Below, piece by piece: positions 33,394-40,795 of a DNA stretch of 43,989 nt. The notes beneath the pieces are model-generated. The model ran no database searches. It saw only the letters and a program-made list of their open reading frames with translations, and had not been told where the DNA came from. The DNA lies in contig JAUWZV010000004.1 of NCBI GenBank assembly GCA_030615105.1, positions 1-43,989 on the forward strand, given 5' to 3'. Source of the DNA: Desulfobacteraceae bacterium. Lineage in GTDB: Bacteria; Desulfobacterota; DSM-4660; Desulfatiglandales; B25-G16. The first letter of the stretch is position 1; every line of letters begins with the position of its first letter. A program made the position numbers and the translations under genes.

Positions 33394-33918
33394 ATGATGG
33401 ATAAAAAGAGGAGGAATTCAGGAATGTTGATTCCAACAATAGTAATGGGAGTACTTGCAATTATTTTGCTTACTATGGGTTACTACAAAGGACAAGGACA
33501 ACACATTAGTGGTGTGAAAGCAGGCCTGAATATGACCGTTGAAATCCTGCCATTGTTAATTTTTGCATTTATCGTGGCTGGTATGATTCAGGTTCTTCTC
33601 CCTAATGAACTAATATCAAAATGGGTGGGTGTGGAATCTGGTATGCGAGGGATACTCATTGGTTCAGTGGCTGGAGGTTTGACCCCTGGAGGACCTTTTG
33701 TTAGTTTACCCATCGTTGCTGGACTCCTGCGCTCTGGTGCCAGCGTTGGGACCATGGTTGCTTTTCTAACAGGTTGGTCATTATGGGCGCTTTCGCGATT
33801 ACCAATGGAGGTGGGGATATTAGGCTGGAAATTTACGCTCATCCGTATTGCATGCACATTCTTCTTTCCACCCATTGCTGGATTGTTAGCCCAGGCGCTA
33901 TTTGCAGGTGCCAAATGA
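33394..33918 (+). CDS. Permease, ArsP/DUF318-like half
   Basis: A 174-aa membrane protein resembling half of a DUF318/ArsP permease. It has about five hydrophobic segments: MLIPTIVMGVLAIILLTMGY, ILPLLIFAFIVAGMIQVLL, GILIGSVAGGLTPGGPFVSL, SVGTMVAFLTGWSLWAL and ACTFFFPPIAGLLAQALF. The GGLTPGGPFVSLPIVAGLL loop is the conserved family core. Full ArsP is about twice this length, so it would work as a homodimer or with another half; no partner is nearby. ATG 33394 with TTGGAGA is preferred over an upstream in-frame start inside repeat DNA. The substrate is unknown. Confidence 0.72.
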   Translation: MMDKKRRNSGMLIPTIVMGVLAIILLTMGYYKGQGQHISGVKAGLNMTVEILPLLIFAFIVAGMIQVLLPNELISKWVGVESGMRGILIGSVAGGLTPGGPFVSLPIVAGLLRSGASVGTMVAFLTGWSLWALSRLPMEVGILGWKFTLIRIACTFFFPPIAGLLAQALFAGAK

Positions 33919-33958
33919 ATATCGACAATGTAAAGAAAATGTAATATCGCCGAATGCT

Positions 33959-34007
33959 AAAGATTGTATCCGGAATTCTGCTGTATTCTACTCCGTATAC
34001 AATCTTT
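33959..34007. repeat. 11-bp inverted repeat after the permease gene
   Basis: AAAGATTGTAT (33959-33969) and ATACAATCTTT (33997-34007) are perfect complements around a 27-base loop. No T-tract follows, so a terminator role is doubtful. Confidence 0.5.
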
Positions 34008-34054
34008 ATCATTATCTGAAATTGCAGCATTTAAAAAAATAAAGGGTAAAGGCT

Positions 34055-35427
34055 GTGGAGAAAGAAATATTTAATAATTATGTTATTGACATAGGACCAA
34101 TGGGGCCAATAGGTGAGGGAGCAGCTCTGATATTGAGAGTAACCCGGAACTGTCCTTGGAATAAATGTTTGTTTTGTCCAACTTATAAGGGAAACAGGTT
34201 TGGTCACAGAGATGTTGAAGAGATAAAGAGAGATATTGATGCAGTAAAGAGAATAGAAGACTTAATAAAGGCGACCTTCAAGAAAGTTGGCTGGCCGGGG
34301 ATAATAAAACCGGAAATAATAAATATGATAATGATTCGAAGCTATCCAGAAATTTATAGTAAAGATGATCACAATCTAACTCCTGAAAATTATATTGCCA
34401 GATTAACTCTTAATAATGTTGTAAATTGGATTTTGTATGGCAAAAAAAGGGTGTTTTTGCAAGACGCAAATTCGCTTTTTGTGAAGTCCAACAAGTTGAT
34501 TGAAGTGTTAGAATACTTAAAGGCAACTTTTCCAAATATTGAAACAGTCACTTCCTATGCCAGGTCAAAAACCTGTGCTCAAAGGTCTCCTGAGGAGTTA
34601 GAAGGATTACACAAAGCAGGTCTTTCTTGGCTCTTTGTTGGAATAGAATCAGGCTGCGATGAAGTCTTAGAGTATATGAAAAAAGGGGTAGATATAAGAG
34701 AACATATTGAAGGTGGTCAAAAAGTTATGGCAGCCGGAATAAATTTAGCTGCCTTTGTAATGCCGGGCCTGGCCGGTAAGAATGGGGAATTAACAGAAAA
34801 ACATGTTTTGGAAACAATTAGAGTTTTAAATGAGATAAAACCGACTGAGGTTAGAATGCGGCAGTTGAGCAGTGCCCGAAGGGCATCTGTCTCGAACTCC
34901 TGGTTCTCCCCGCAGCGGAGCGTAGGGGAAATCAGGAGTTTACTGCTCAACTGCCGCATTCCCCCCGGAGCGAAGCGAAGGGGGGAATAAGAAGTTTAGC
35001 AGTCCTTAGGGATTCGCCACTTTATCTTAGATGGGAATCAGGAGAATTTGAGGCTCCAACTGAAGATCAAATGATTGAGGAAATGGGAATGATCATCGAG
35101 AATTTGAATTTTAACTGCATTATAGAAACACTCCAGATGACTAATGTTCTTTTTAATCTCAGAGGAGAGTTGTCAGTAGAAAGAGAGAAAATACTGGCAA
35201 ATATTGCCTCTTACAAAGCACTACCTCCCTTAGAAAGGTTAAGGTTTAGATTGAATAGATATTTATCCGATGGCTACCTTGACTTTGTTAAAAGATGGGG
35301 AAAATTTGATTCTCAGTTAAGTCAATTGATTGAAGAGGTAAAAGAAGGCCTTGAAAAAGAATCACCGGATGCAGAAACAAAAACGGAGCAGGCGATATTT
35401 GCTATCAAATCAAAGGGTATTCCTTAA
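34055..35427 (+). pseudogene. Radical SAM protein split by a 131-bp hairpin element
   Basis: Starts with GTG at 34055. The first part encodes a radical SAM enzyme (RVTRNCPWNKCLFCPTYKG, the CX3CX2C-type motif at about residues 33-42; IESGCDEVLEYMKKG and FVMPGLAGK later). At codon 268 the frame enters an inserted element with stops. Removing bases 34858-34988 rejoins GAGGTTAGAAT to AAGAAGTTTAGC and gives EVRIRSLAVLRDSPLYLRW, continuing without stops to 35427. The intact product would be about 413 aa. The homologous family is an uncharacterised radical SAM group. As it stands the gene makes a truncated protein of 311 residues with a junk tail. Confidence 0.8.
34858..34988. mobile_element. 131-bp multi-hairpin inserted element with possible GAAT target duplication
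   Basis: GAAT occurs at both junctions (34854-34857 and 34985-34988). Arms AATGCGGCAGTTGAGCAGT (34855-34873) and its exact complement (34942-34960) form a 19-bp stem. Inside are GCCC-GAA-GGGC (34874-34884) and AACTCCTG / CAGGAGTT (34895-34902, 34933-34940). A third stem TTCCCCCC / GGGGGGAA (34959-34966, 34980-34987) follows. The folded form would be a branched structure. There is no coding capacity, so it would need to be moved in trans. Confidence 0.75.
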
Positions 35428-35501
35428 AGGTAATTTATGGATTTAAGGTAGAAGAAGAGAAGAAGGTTTTAGAGAATGCATTGACAGGTTTGTGTTTTCC
35501 G

Positions 35502-35544
35502 TTGAACATTAAGCTTAATGGTGATATATAGTAATGTATATCAC
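35502..35544 (+). promoter_or_regulatory. Promoter and palindromic operator of the RHH-VapC locus
   Basis: TTGAAC (35502-35507), a 17-base spacer and TATATA (35525-35530). The perfect palindrome GTGATATA (35521-35528), eight bases, TATATCAC (35537-35544) covers the -10 box, as expected for antitoxin autorepression. Confidence 0.55.
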
Positions 35545-35560
35545 AAGTTTGGAGGTCATC

Positions 35561-35800
35561 ATGAGCAGTAAGCGAACCATAATTACTCTTTCGGAAGAGG
35601 ATAAAATTTGGCTGGAAGGATATAGTAAAGCTTTCAACGTATCTGTTGCAGAGGTGATTCGACAAGGAATAAAAAGATTAAGAGAATCCCATGAATCGGA
35701 GACTTACCACAAGCTCGTTGAAAATACCCGTGGTATCTGGAAAGATGGTGACGGACTGAAATATCAAATGGATATCCGATCGGAATGGGAGACACAATGA
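35561..35800 (+). CDS. Ribbon-helix-helix antitoxin (VapB-like)
   Basis: A 79-aa protein with an RHH N-terminus (SSKRTIITLSEEDKIWLEG, VSVAEVIRQGIKRL) and an acidic, tryptophan-bearing C-terminal tail (RGIWKDGDGLKYQMD). ATG 35561 follows GGAGG by five bases; the upstream frame from 35534 lies in the operator. Overlaps vapC by four bases. Confidence 0.82.
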   Translation: MSSKRTIITLSEEDKIWLEGYSKAFNVSVAEVIRQGIKRLRESHESETYHKLVENTRGIWKDGDGLKYQMDIRSEWETQ

Positions 35801-36171
35801 TTGAGAGGTTGGTTGATTCAGTTATTTTAATTGATCACTTAAACGGGATTGATAAGGCGACGAAATTTGTTCTCGATCTTGACCCTAATGAGACAGCCAT
35901 ATCAGTAATCACGTGGGCTGAAATACTTGTCGGAATAGATGAAACGGGGGAGTCACTGGTAAAAGCATTTTTAAACCAATATCACCTTTTAATCATTGAC
36001 AAACCAATCGCTGATTTTTCAGCTACCCTGAGAAGAAAATATGGGTGGAAACTACCAGATGCTTTTCAGGCTGCTTTAGCCATACATCACAAGATAAAGC
36101 TTACCACACGAAACAAAAAGGATTTTGATCCGAAAAAACACGATTTTATAGAGATCCCCTATTCCATTTGA
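35797..36171 (+). CDS. vapC: PIN-domain ribonuclease toxin (VapC)
   Basis: A 124-aa PIN-domain toxin. The acidic residues of the metal site are visible: D7 in LVDSVILID, Glu in TWAEILVG, and Asp in LPDAFQAALA. VapC toxins cut tRNA or rRNA. ATG 35797 overlaps the antitoxin stop (ATGA); a longer form from 35785 is less likely. A hairpin with a short T-rich tail follows at 36418. Confidence 0.88.
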   Translation: MIERLVDSVILIDHLNGIDKATKFVLDLDPNETAISVITWAEILVGIDETGESLVKAFLNQYHLLIIDKPIADFSATLRRKYGWKLPDAFQAALAIHHKIKLTTRNKKDFDPKKHDFIEIPYSI

Positions 36172-36417
36172 TCAAGAACAGCGAATCTGGTCTGATGTGA
36201 TAACATCAGGTAAAGATATCTATGCAGCGCCTTAACTCCTTAACTCAACAATTACATCTGGGGTTCCCTAAACGAAAGGCACATCAAATAAATGATCGAA
36301 GTAGTGGAACATTTCTATTATTTCCAGTGATATTTAATTCACCAAAATTATTTGATTTTCAAGAAAAAAGATGAAAGGAACGTAGCGAAACAATATATAA
36401 TATAGTATAAAAAGTCC

Positions 36418-36434
36418 GTCCCGCTCTGCGGGAC
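36418..36434. repeat. GTCCCGC-TCT-GCGGGAC hairpin
   Basis: A 7-bp stem with a three-base loop, followed by TTCTTTTATG. It shares stem core and right flank with the hairpin at 33335. It could be a weak intrinsic terminator downstream of vapC. Confidence 0.5.
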
Positions 36435-36535
36435 TTCTTTTATGCTAAGAATGTTATATGAGATAGCGGCTTAAGATTAAGGAATGGATGGGGATATGAT
36501 ACCAAGCTGCATTCAAACGACCAATATTTATAAAC

Positions 36536-36707
36536 GTCATTGCGAACGAATGTGAAGCAATCCCTGGCCCAGGCCTGGCCTTTAAGAATATGGTGATGGC
36601 AAGGCACTCTTGCAGAATGAGCGGGAACTGTAGCATATCCAAATCATGTCGCGCCAGGGCGGGCTCAATAAGATAGATTGCCACGTCACTTCGCTCCTCG
36701 CAATGAC
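36536..36707. repeat. CATTGCGA palindromic repeat with a second repeat inside
   Basis: Arms GTCATTGCGA (36536-36545) and TCGCAATGAC (36698-36707), continued inward by GAAGCAATC and AGATTGCC. The same family, uninterrupted, lies at 38311-38399. Here the interior holds copy B of the ~103-bp repeat. Confidence 0.7.
36562..36664. repeat. Dispersed ~103-bp repeat, copy B
   Basis: Starts CCCTGGCCCAG and ends TCGCGCCAGGGCGGGC. The central hairpin is GCAAG-GCACT-CTTGC, unlike those of copies A and C. Lies inside the CATTGCGA palindrome. Confidence 0.65.
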
Positions 36708-36762
36708 ATGATTGCAACTTGGTATGAGGCGACATAAAGTGATACTTGGTGATTCAAGGCGA

Positions 36763-38190
36763 ATGAAAGAAAAAAATGGGTTATTGCTATTATTTCTCTT
36801 TATTGTCGTTATATGGGTCTTTGTGGTTAAAGCTGACACCATCCACCCCCAGGGTTCCTATCAGACTAAGGAAGCTTATACTATTTTAAAAGGAACACAG
36901 AACACAGCCTTGAGCCAAGATCGACTTATTCAGGTAAAAGGAGATTCAGATATTGAGCAGAGGTCCCAGAAGCAAAGTGCAGGTGCAAGCATCTGGTTTA
37001 CATTGCTTGCAATCTTTCTTGGGGGCCTGGCCCTGAATCTTACGCCTTGTGTTTATCCTCTTATTCCCATAACTGTATCCTATTTCGGTGGAAAGAGTGA
37101 GAGGATACGAGGTCAAACTATAATTCATGGGTTATTATATATATTTGGCCTGTCAATGACCAATTCTTTGCTGGGCCTGTCAGCCGCTTTGTCAGGGGGT
37201 ATGCTCGGCTTTGCACTCCAGAATCCTTTTGTTTTGATATTCGTAGCCGGTGTAATGGTTGCTATGGCTCTGAGTTTCTTCGGTTTGTGGGAACTCAGGC
37301 TACCTATAGGGCTCACACGGGTGGCATCGAAGAGCTACGCCGGTTTCTTAGGAACATTCTTTATGGGCCTGACCCTGGGAATAGTAGCTGCTCCATGTCT
37401 TGGCCCCTTTATACTGGGACTTTTGGTATACGTAGGGCGAATGGGAGACCCCTTTCTGGGTTTCCTTTATTTCTTCGTACTTAGCATCGGCCTTGGTTTA
37501 CCTCTTTCGGTTTTGGCCGTTTTCTCAGGAGCCATAGCCAGGTTACCCAAGTCAGGGGACTGGATGCTGTGGATAAGAAAGTTTATGGGCTGGGTTCTCC
37601 TCGGCATGGCAGCCTTTATGATAAGCCCTTTAATATCCCACCTTTTTGGAAGGCATTGGCTCTTGGCCGGAGTATCTGCAGCAGCAGGCATCCATCTTGG
37701 TTGGCTTGATAAGACAGGAGCTAAGCTCAGGATTTTTCCATATCTCAAAAAGGTCATTGGAATCGTCATGGTATGTGGTGGAATTTTCTACCTGGTGCTA
37801 ACAAGCCAGCACATTGGAGGGATCGAATGGATTCCATACGATGAATCCATTATTGCAAAGGCTGTGGAAGAAAAAAAACCTATGATTATAGATTTCTATG
37901 CTGACTGGTGTGGGCCATGTGTGGCAATGGAGAAGGAAGTATTTACGGATCCTGAGGTGATAAAGTTAAGCCGTGATTTTATTACCATGCGTTTAGACCT
38001 AACTAAGGTGAAACCATTTCATGATGAGGTAATGAGAAAGTATCAGATCAGGGGTATCCCCACAGCAGTTTTTATAAACAGGCGGGGCGTTGAAGAGAAA
38101 AAACTGAGGGCCGTAGGCTTTGTAGGTAAATCCGAGTTTCTCAATAGGTTAACATGGCTACTTAATAAATCGCCTTCCGCCCAAGAATAG
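36763..38190 (+). CDS. dsbD: DsbD-like thiol:disulfide interchange protein lacking the alpha domain
   Basis: A 475-aa membrane protein carrying reducing equivalents from the cytoplasm to the periplasm. After an N-terminal signal/anchor (LLLLFLFIVVIWVFVV) comes a DsbD-beta/CcdA domain with about eight helices and the two redox Cys (LNLTPCVYPL and VAAPCLGPF). A C-terminal thioredoxin domain has the active site WCGPC (about residue 383). The periplasmic DsbD-alpha domain is replaced by about 50 unstructured residues, so it resembles the shortened CcdA-thioredoxin forms. ATG 36763 is chosen over 36712 because the signal anchor then starts close to the N-terminus and AAGG precedes it. Confidence 0.87.
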   Translation: MKEKNGLLLLFLFIVVIWVFVVKADTIHPQGSYQTKEAYTILKGTQNTALSQDRLIQVKGDSDIEQRSQKQSAGASIWFTLLAIFLGGLALNLTPCVYPLIPITVSYFGGKSERIRGQTIIHGLLYIFGLSMTNSLLGLSAALSGGMLGFALQNPFVLIFVAGVMVAMALSFFGLWELRLPIGLTRVASKSYAGFLGTFFMGLTLGIVAAPCLGPFILGLLVYVGRMGDPFLGFLYFFVLSIGLGLPLSVLAVFSGAIARLPKSGDWMLWIRKFMGWVLLGMAAFMISPLISHLFGRHWLLAGVSAAAGIHLGWLDKTGAKLRIFPYLKKVIGIVMVCGGIFYLVLTSQHIGGIEWIPYDESIIAKAVEEKKPMIIDFYADWCGPCVAMEKEVFTDPEVIKLSRDFITMRLDLTKVKPFHDEVMRKYQIRGIPTAVFINRRGVEEKKLRAVGFVGKSEFLNRLTWLLNKSPSAQE

Positions 38191-38310
38191 CTTATCTCCC
38201 TTCTAACCCTTGCAAGAAGCTCATTCTATCCTGATCATCTATAAAAATATCTGCTTTGTTTACCCCCTTACTATTACTAAGGGGAGCACAAAATAGATTG
38301 CGTAAGAACT

Positions 38311-38399
38311 GTCATTGCGAGGAGCGTTAGCGACGACGCAATCTCTGGAATAAGTTTACCCATGAGATTGCTTCGCTCCCTTCAGTCGCTCGCAATGAC
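38311..38399. repeat. CATTGCGA palindromic repeat (89 bp)
   Basis: GTCATTGCGAGGAGCG... to ...TCGCTCGCAATGAC. Inner arms GCAATCTC / GAGATTGC complete the hairpin. Related to the larger, interrupted copy at 36536-36707. Confidence 0.75.
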
Positions 38400-38675
38400 C
38401 ATAGGTAGCGTCATTAGATGTAAACTATTTTTTGCCCCAGTAGTATGTAGTGTAGGTCTCCCGGAATGTCTAATCGAGATTGACGTAGCATGTGAAAATT
38501 TTATTGCATTACTCTTTTCTATAAATATTTATTCACGGTAGGATGTCCTCATTACAAAAGGCAAGATATGATAACCGGATTATCTGGATGTAGCATATTC
38601 CGGGCCAATCCGGCCACCCATCCCGATTGATTCAGAATGAGTTTTCATGGCGATTGTCAAGAGATTGAGGGTTTA

Positions 38676-38838
38676 CCCGCCTCTGGCGGGCTTGCCCGCC
38701 GTCTTTGTGGAGGGCTTGTCCGCCGTTATTTTGGCGGGCTTGTCCGCCGTTATTCTTGTCCGCCGTCTTTCTTGTCCGCCGTCTTTGTGGCGGAGTGGCG
38801 GACTGGAGGGCTTGTCCGCCGTTATTTTGGCGGGCTGA
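38676..38838. repeat. Tandem/shuffled CCGCC-GGCGG repeats
   Basis: About eight alternations of CTTGTCCGCCGTYTTT and GGCGGGCTTGTCCGCC, with short and long spacings. Both strands have open frames here only because of the repeat composition. Similar arrays occur at 39908-40112 and 40664-40708. Confidence 0.7.
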
Positions 38839-38962
38839 CCTGAATTCTTTGGGGAGGAGGTAATTGAGTCAGAAATAAAGATTTGAACCGCAAATTCTCT
38901 TCAAAACTATTAGTCAAGAGAAGACTCTTTTATTGTTGTCAGGCATGTGAGTAGTTTTTGAC

Positions 38963-38991
38963 TTGACATGATTTTGCAATGTGGCTACAAT
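38963..38991 (+). promoter_or_regulatory. Strong promoter of the Phd-VapC locus
   Basis: TTGACA (38963-38968), a 17-base spacer and TACAAT (38986-38991), ending 34 bases before the antitoxin start. Confidence 0.65.
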
Positions 38992-39024
38992 ATTAAACAA
39001 TTATGTACAAAATAGGAGCAAATC

Positions 39025-39300
39025 ATGGAAACCGTAGGTGTCAAGCAGCTCAGGGACAATCTGAGCCGGATTCTTAAAAGGGTCGAGAGAGGAGAGGTGG
39101 TAAAGGTATTGCGTCACGGAAAAGACGTGGTGGAATTAAGGCCCATAAGAAAGAATGCAGGACAAGAATTCTTGAATCGCCTTAAGGATAAAAATCTCTT
39201 GGCTGGTGGAGGGATCGGAGCAATCAGTTTGGTGAAGACTGTTAAAAATCTCAAGCCTGAGTCACCTGTCTCTGATTTTATCGCTGAGGATCGAAAGTGA
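39025..39300 (+). CDS. Phd/YefM-type antitoxin
   Basis: A 91-aa antitoxin with the N-terminal Phd fold (ETVGVKQLRDNLSRILKRVE, GEVVKVLRHGKDVVELRP) that dimerises and binds DNA. The C-terminal part would bind the PIN toxin. GGAG lies six bases before the ATG and a strong promoter is just upstream. Its stop overlaps the toxin's GTG start (GTGA). Confidence 0.88.
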   Translation: METVGVKQLRDNLSRILKRVERGEVVKVLRHGKDVVELRPIRKNAGQEFLNRLKDKNLLAGGGIGAISLVKTVKNLKPESPVSDFIAEDRK

Positions 39301-39731
39301 TTGCATATTTCGACAGCAGTAGCATTGTTAAATGGTTTTTTGACGAGCCTTTTATGGATTTGGCCAGAGACATCAGAGATAAATCTGAGATCGCTTTCAC
39401 CTCACTCATTTCCTTTCCTGAAGTTATGTCAGCTTTCAACCGCGCCTGGAGGGAAGGCCGTTGTTCCAAATCAGACATGGAACTGGTTCGGAGTGAATTC
39501 TTAAAGATCTGGCCTGACTTCCAATGGATAAAGGTAAGTGAATTGTTAATGCATCAAGCAGGGCAACTCATTTTCGGTCATAGCCTGAAGGGGGTTGATG
39601 CTGTACATCTAGCCTCAGCCCTCTTGTTGAAAGAAGAAGGTGATAGGATTTATCTTTTTTTCTCATGCTTTGACAAAAATCTGAACCAGGCCGCTCAAAG
39701 AGAAGGATTAATGACCCACAAGGCATTATAG
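39297..39731 (+). CDS. vapC: PIN-domain ribonuclease toxin (VapC)
   Basis: A 144-aa PIN protein. Four acidic positions of the metal site are seen: D6 (YFDSSSIVKWF), Glu in SFPEVMSAF, Asp in GVDAVHLASA and Asp in FSCFDKNLN. The GTG start is fixed by its overlap with the antitoxin stop. It is unrelated in detail to the VapC at 35797, so the two loci arrived separately. Confidence 0.9.
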   Translation: MIAYFDSSSIVKWFFDEPFMDLARDIRDKSEIAFTSLISFPEVMSAFNRAWREGRCSKSDMELVRSEFLKIWPDFQWIKVSELLMHQAGQLIFGHSLKGVDAVHLASALLLKEEGDRIYLFFSCFDKNLNQAAQREGLMTHKAL

Positions 39732-39907
39732 CGAAATTTGACATGCACCAGATACGTTTATGATATTCATGGTTTCAATGAACCCATTTTATCAAACAAG
39801 TTCCCAATCTTATTATCCCACACCAATGTTAGTCAGGGTATCTACTTTGTTAAATGTTGAAACTTGAACCAGGTTCTCAGAAATCGAAAAATACTCTTAA
39901 TTACTTA

Positions 39908-40112
39908 AGCTTGCCCGCCGTGTTTTTGGAGGGCCTGTCCGCCGTTTTTCTGGAGGGCCTGTCCGCCGTTTTTCTGGAGGGCCTGGCCCCATTCATGACT
40001 ATAATACTTTTTCCCTGAATTCCCTCGTTCGTTGGTTTACCAGAATCAATTTTCAGGGGCATCGTCAATATATCAAGGGCTTGCCCGCCGTTTTTGTGGC
40101 GGGCTGGCCTGC
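39908..40112. repeat. GC-rich hairpin and 24-bp tandem repeats
   Basis: The unit TGTCCGCCGTTTTTCT plus GGAGGGCC is repeated in tandem at about 39930-39985. A hairpin GCCCGCC-GTTTTTGT-GGCGGGC lies at 40081-40105. Confidence 0.65.
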
Positions 40113-40209
40113 TGGCCATCTCATGACCGCACCATTCGCATGAAGGAAAAATCAAGTAAGACATGCCCCCTATTCATAAGTTGCTTTAGACGGTAAGTCC
40201 TCCTCTAAG

Positions 40210-40315
40210 AATGAACTACCTCGCAGCAAGCTACGAGGTATCGAAAACCAGGAAAAGTATGAACGCAGCAAGCTACGGGGAATGAACCCTTGTCCGCCTT
40301 CGGCGGATTCAATCC
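40210..40315 (+). repeat. Direct repeat flanking intI remnant, left copy
   Basis: Contains ACTACCTCGCAGCAAGCTA with a GAGGTATC arm, then AACGCAGCAAGCTACGGGGA, then a CCGCC-TTC-GGCGG hairpin. The second copy is at 40586-40712 in the same orientation, with most positions identical in the first 75 bases. Confidence 0.7.
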
Positions 40316-40320
40316 CTGAC

Positions 40321-40527
40321 CTATAGATTTTTATTTAGAAATTTAAGAGCGTCCCGCGTCAGATATGTTTCGATCTTCTTCTCTCCTTCACTCAGGTCAT
40401 CGCGCGACTTCATGTTGAAGTGAAGGACAAAGCGCTTCACCCATCCGCAGTAGCTTCGTTCAGTTCGAATCGAATAGTGTCTCCGCCGCATCACATCGCG
40501 CATATCATCAAGAATCTTACTTGACAT
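40321..40527 (-). pseudogene. intI: Integron integrase IntI, N-terminal remnant (67 aa)
   Basis: Residues 1-55 read as the core-binding (SAM-like) domain of IntI-type tyrosine recombinases: KILDDMRDVMRRRHYSIRTE, RSYCGWVKRFVLHF, and an acidic EGEKKIETYLT. Homology stops there; the remaining residues are read-through and the whole catalytic domain (RHRY residues) is gone. Opposite orientation to the cassettes, as in classical integrons. It lies between two direct repeats. It cannot catalyse recombination, so the array is frozen unless an integrase acts in trans. Confidence 0.8.
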
Positions 40528-40585
40528 AGATTTCTTCCTATTTTATCGTGTTTTTCATGATCAAAAAGAATATACTATATTGAAT

Positions 40586-40712
40586 AATGAACTACCTCGC
40601 AGCAAGCTGCGAGGTATCAAAACGGAAAAATTCGGAACGCAGCAAGCTGCGGGGAATCAAACCCCTGTCCGCCGTGTTTATGGCGGGCTTGTCCGCCTCT
40701 GGCGGATTGAAA
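40586..40712 (+). repeat. Direct repeat flanking intI remnant, right copy
   Basis: Second copy of the CTACCTCGCAGCAAGCT / GCAGCAAGCTGCGGGGAATC module, ending in two CCGCC / GGCGG hairpins. Together with the left copy it brackets the integrase remnant. Confidence 0.7.
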
Positions 40713-40786
40713 GCAAGTAAATTTGCCTGTTTGTCTGTTCAATATCAGGATATCAGGCAAAATTGCCTTATACGTAAATGTTATAG
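40713..40786 (+). other. Probable attI region and first cassette junction
   Basis: Lies between the repeat and the first cassette. It contains a small hairpin AGGCAA-AA-TTGCCT and ends in the core-like GTTATAG (40780-40786), whose first six bases match the complement of TTATAAC at the end of cassette 1. Confidence 0.6.
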
Positions 40787-40795
40787 TTTAAATCC

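Larger units (their letters stand above)
36172..36762. other. Repeat-filled gap between vapC and dsbD
   Basis: No gene supported. It contains the hairpin at 36418-36434 and a nested repeat at 36536-36707. The first 245 bases are plain AT-rich DNA without recognisable features. Confidence 0.6.
38191..39024. other. Repeat-rich gap between dsbD and the Phd-VapC locus
   Basis: No gene. It contains the CATTGCGA palindrome at 38311-38399, the GC-rich tandem block at 38676-38838, and the promoter at 38963-38991. The 38640-38690 segment resembles that at 40055-40090 (both read TTTTCA...GTCAA...GGG then CCCGCC). Confidence 0.6.
39732..40320. other. Repeat-filled gap before the integron integrase remnant
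   Basis: No gene supported. The main contents are two GC-rich repeat blocks (39908-39990 and 40077-40112) and the first of two direct repeats that bracket the integrase remnant. Confidence 0.6.

Noticed and set aside
38676-38838. CRISPR-like array of GC-rich repeats
   Set aside because: Unit length and spacing are irregular, the spacers are not unique sequences of constant size, and no cas gene is present.
38637-38843. Two overlapping plus-strand ORFs (68 and 63 aa)
   Set aside because: Open only because the short tandem repeat lacks stops in these frames.
39901-40164. 87-aa minus-strand ORF with repeated RPSRKTAD units
   Set aside because: The repeats come from translating the GC-rich tandem DNA; no start signal or protein family.
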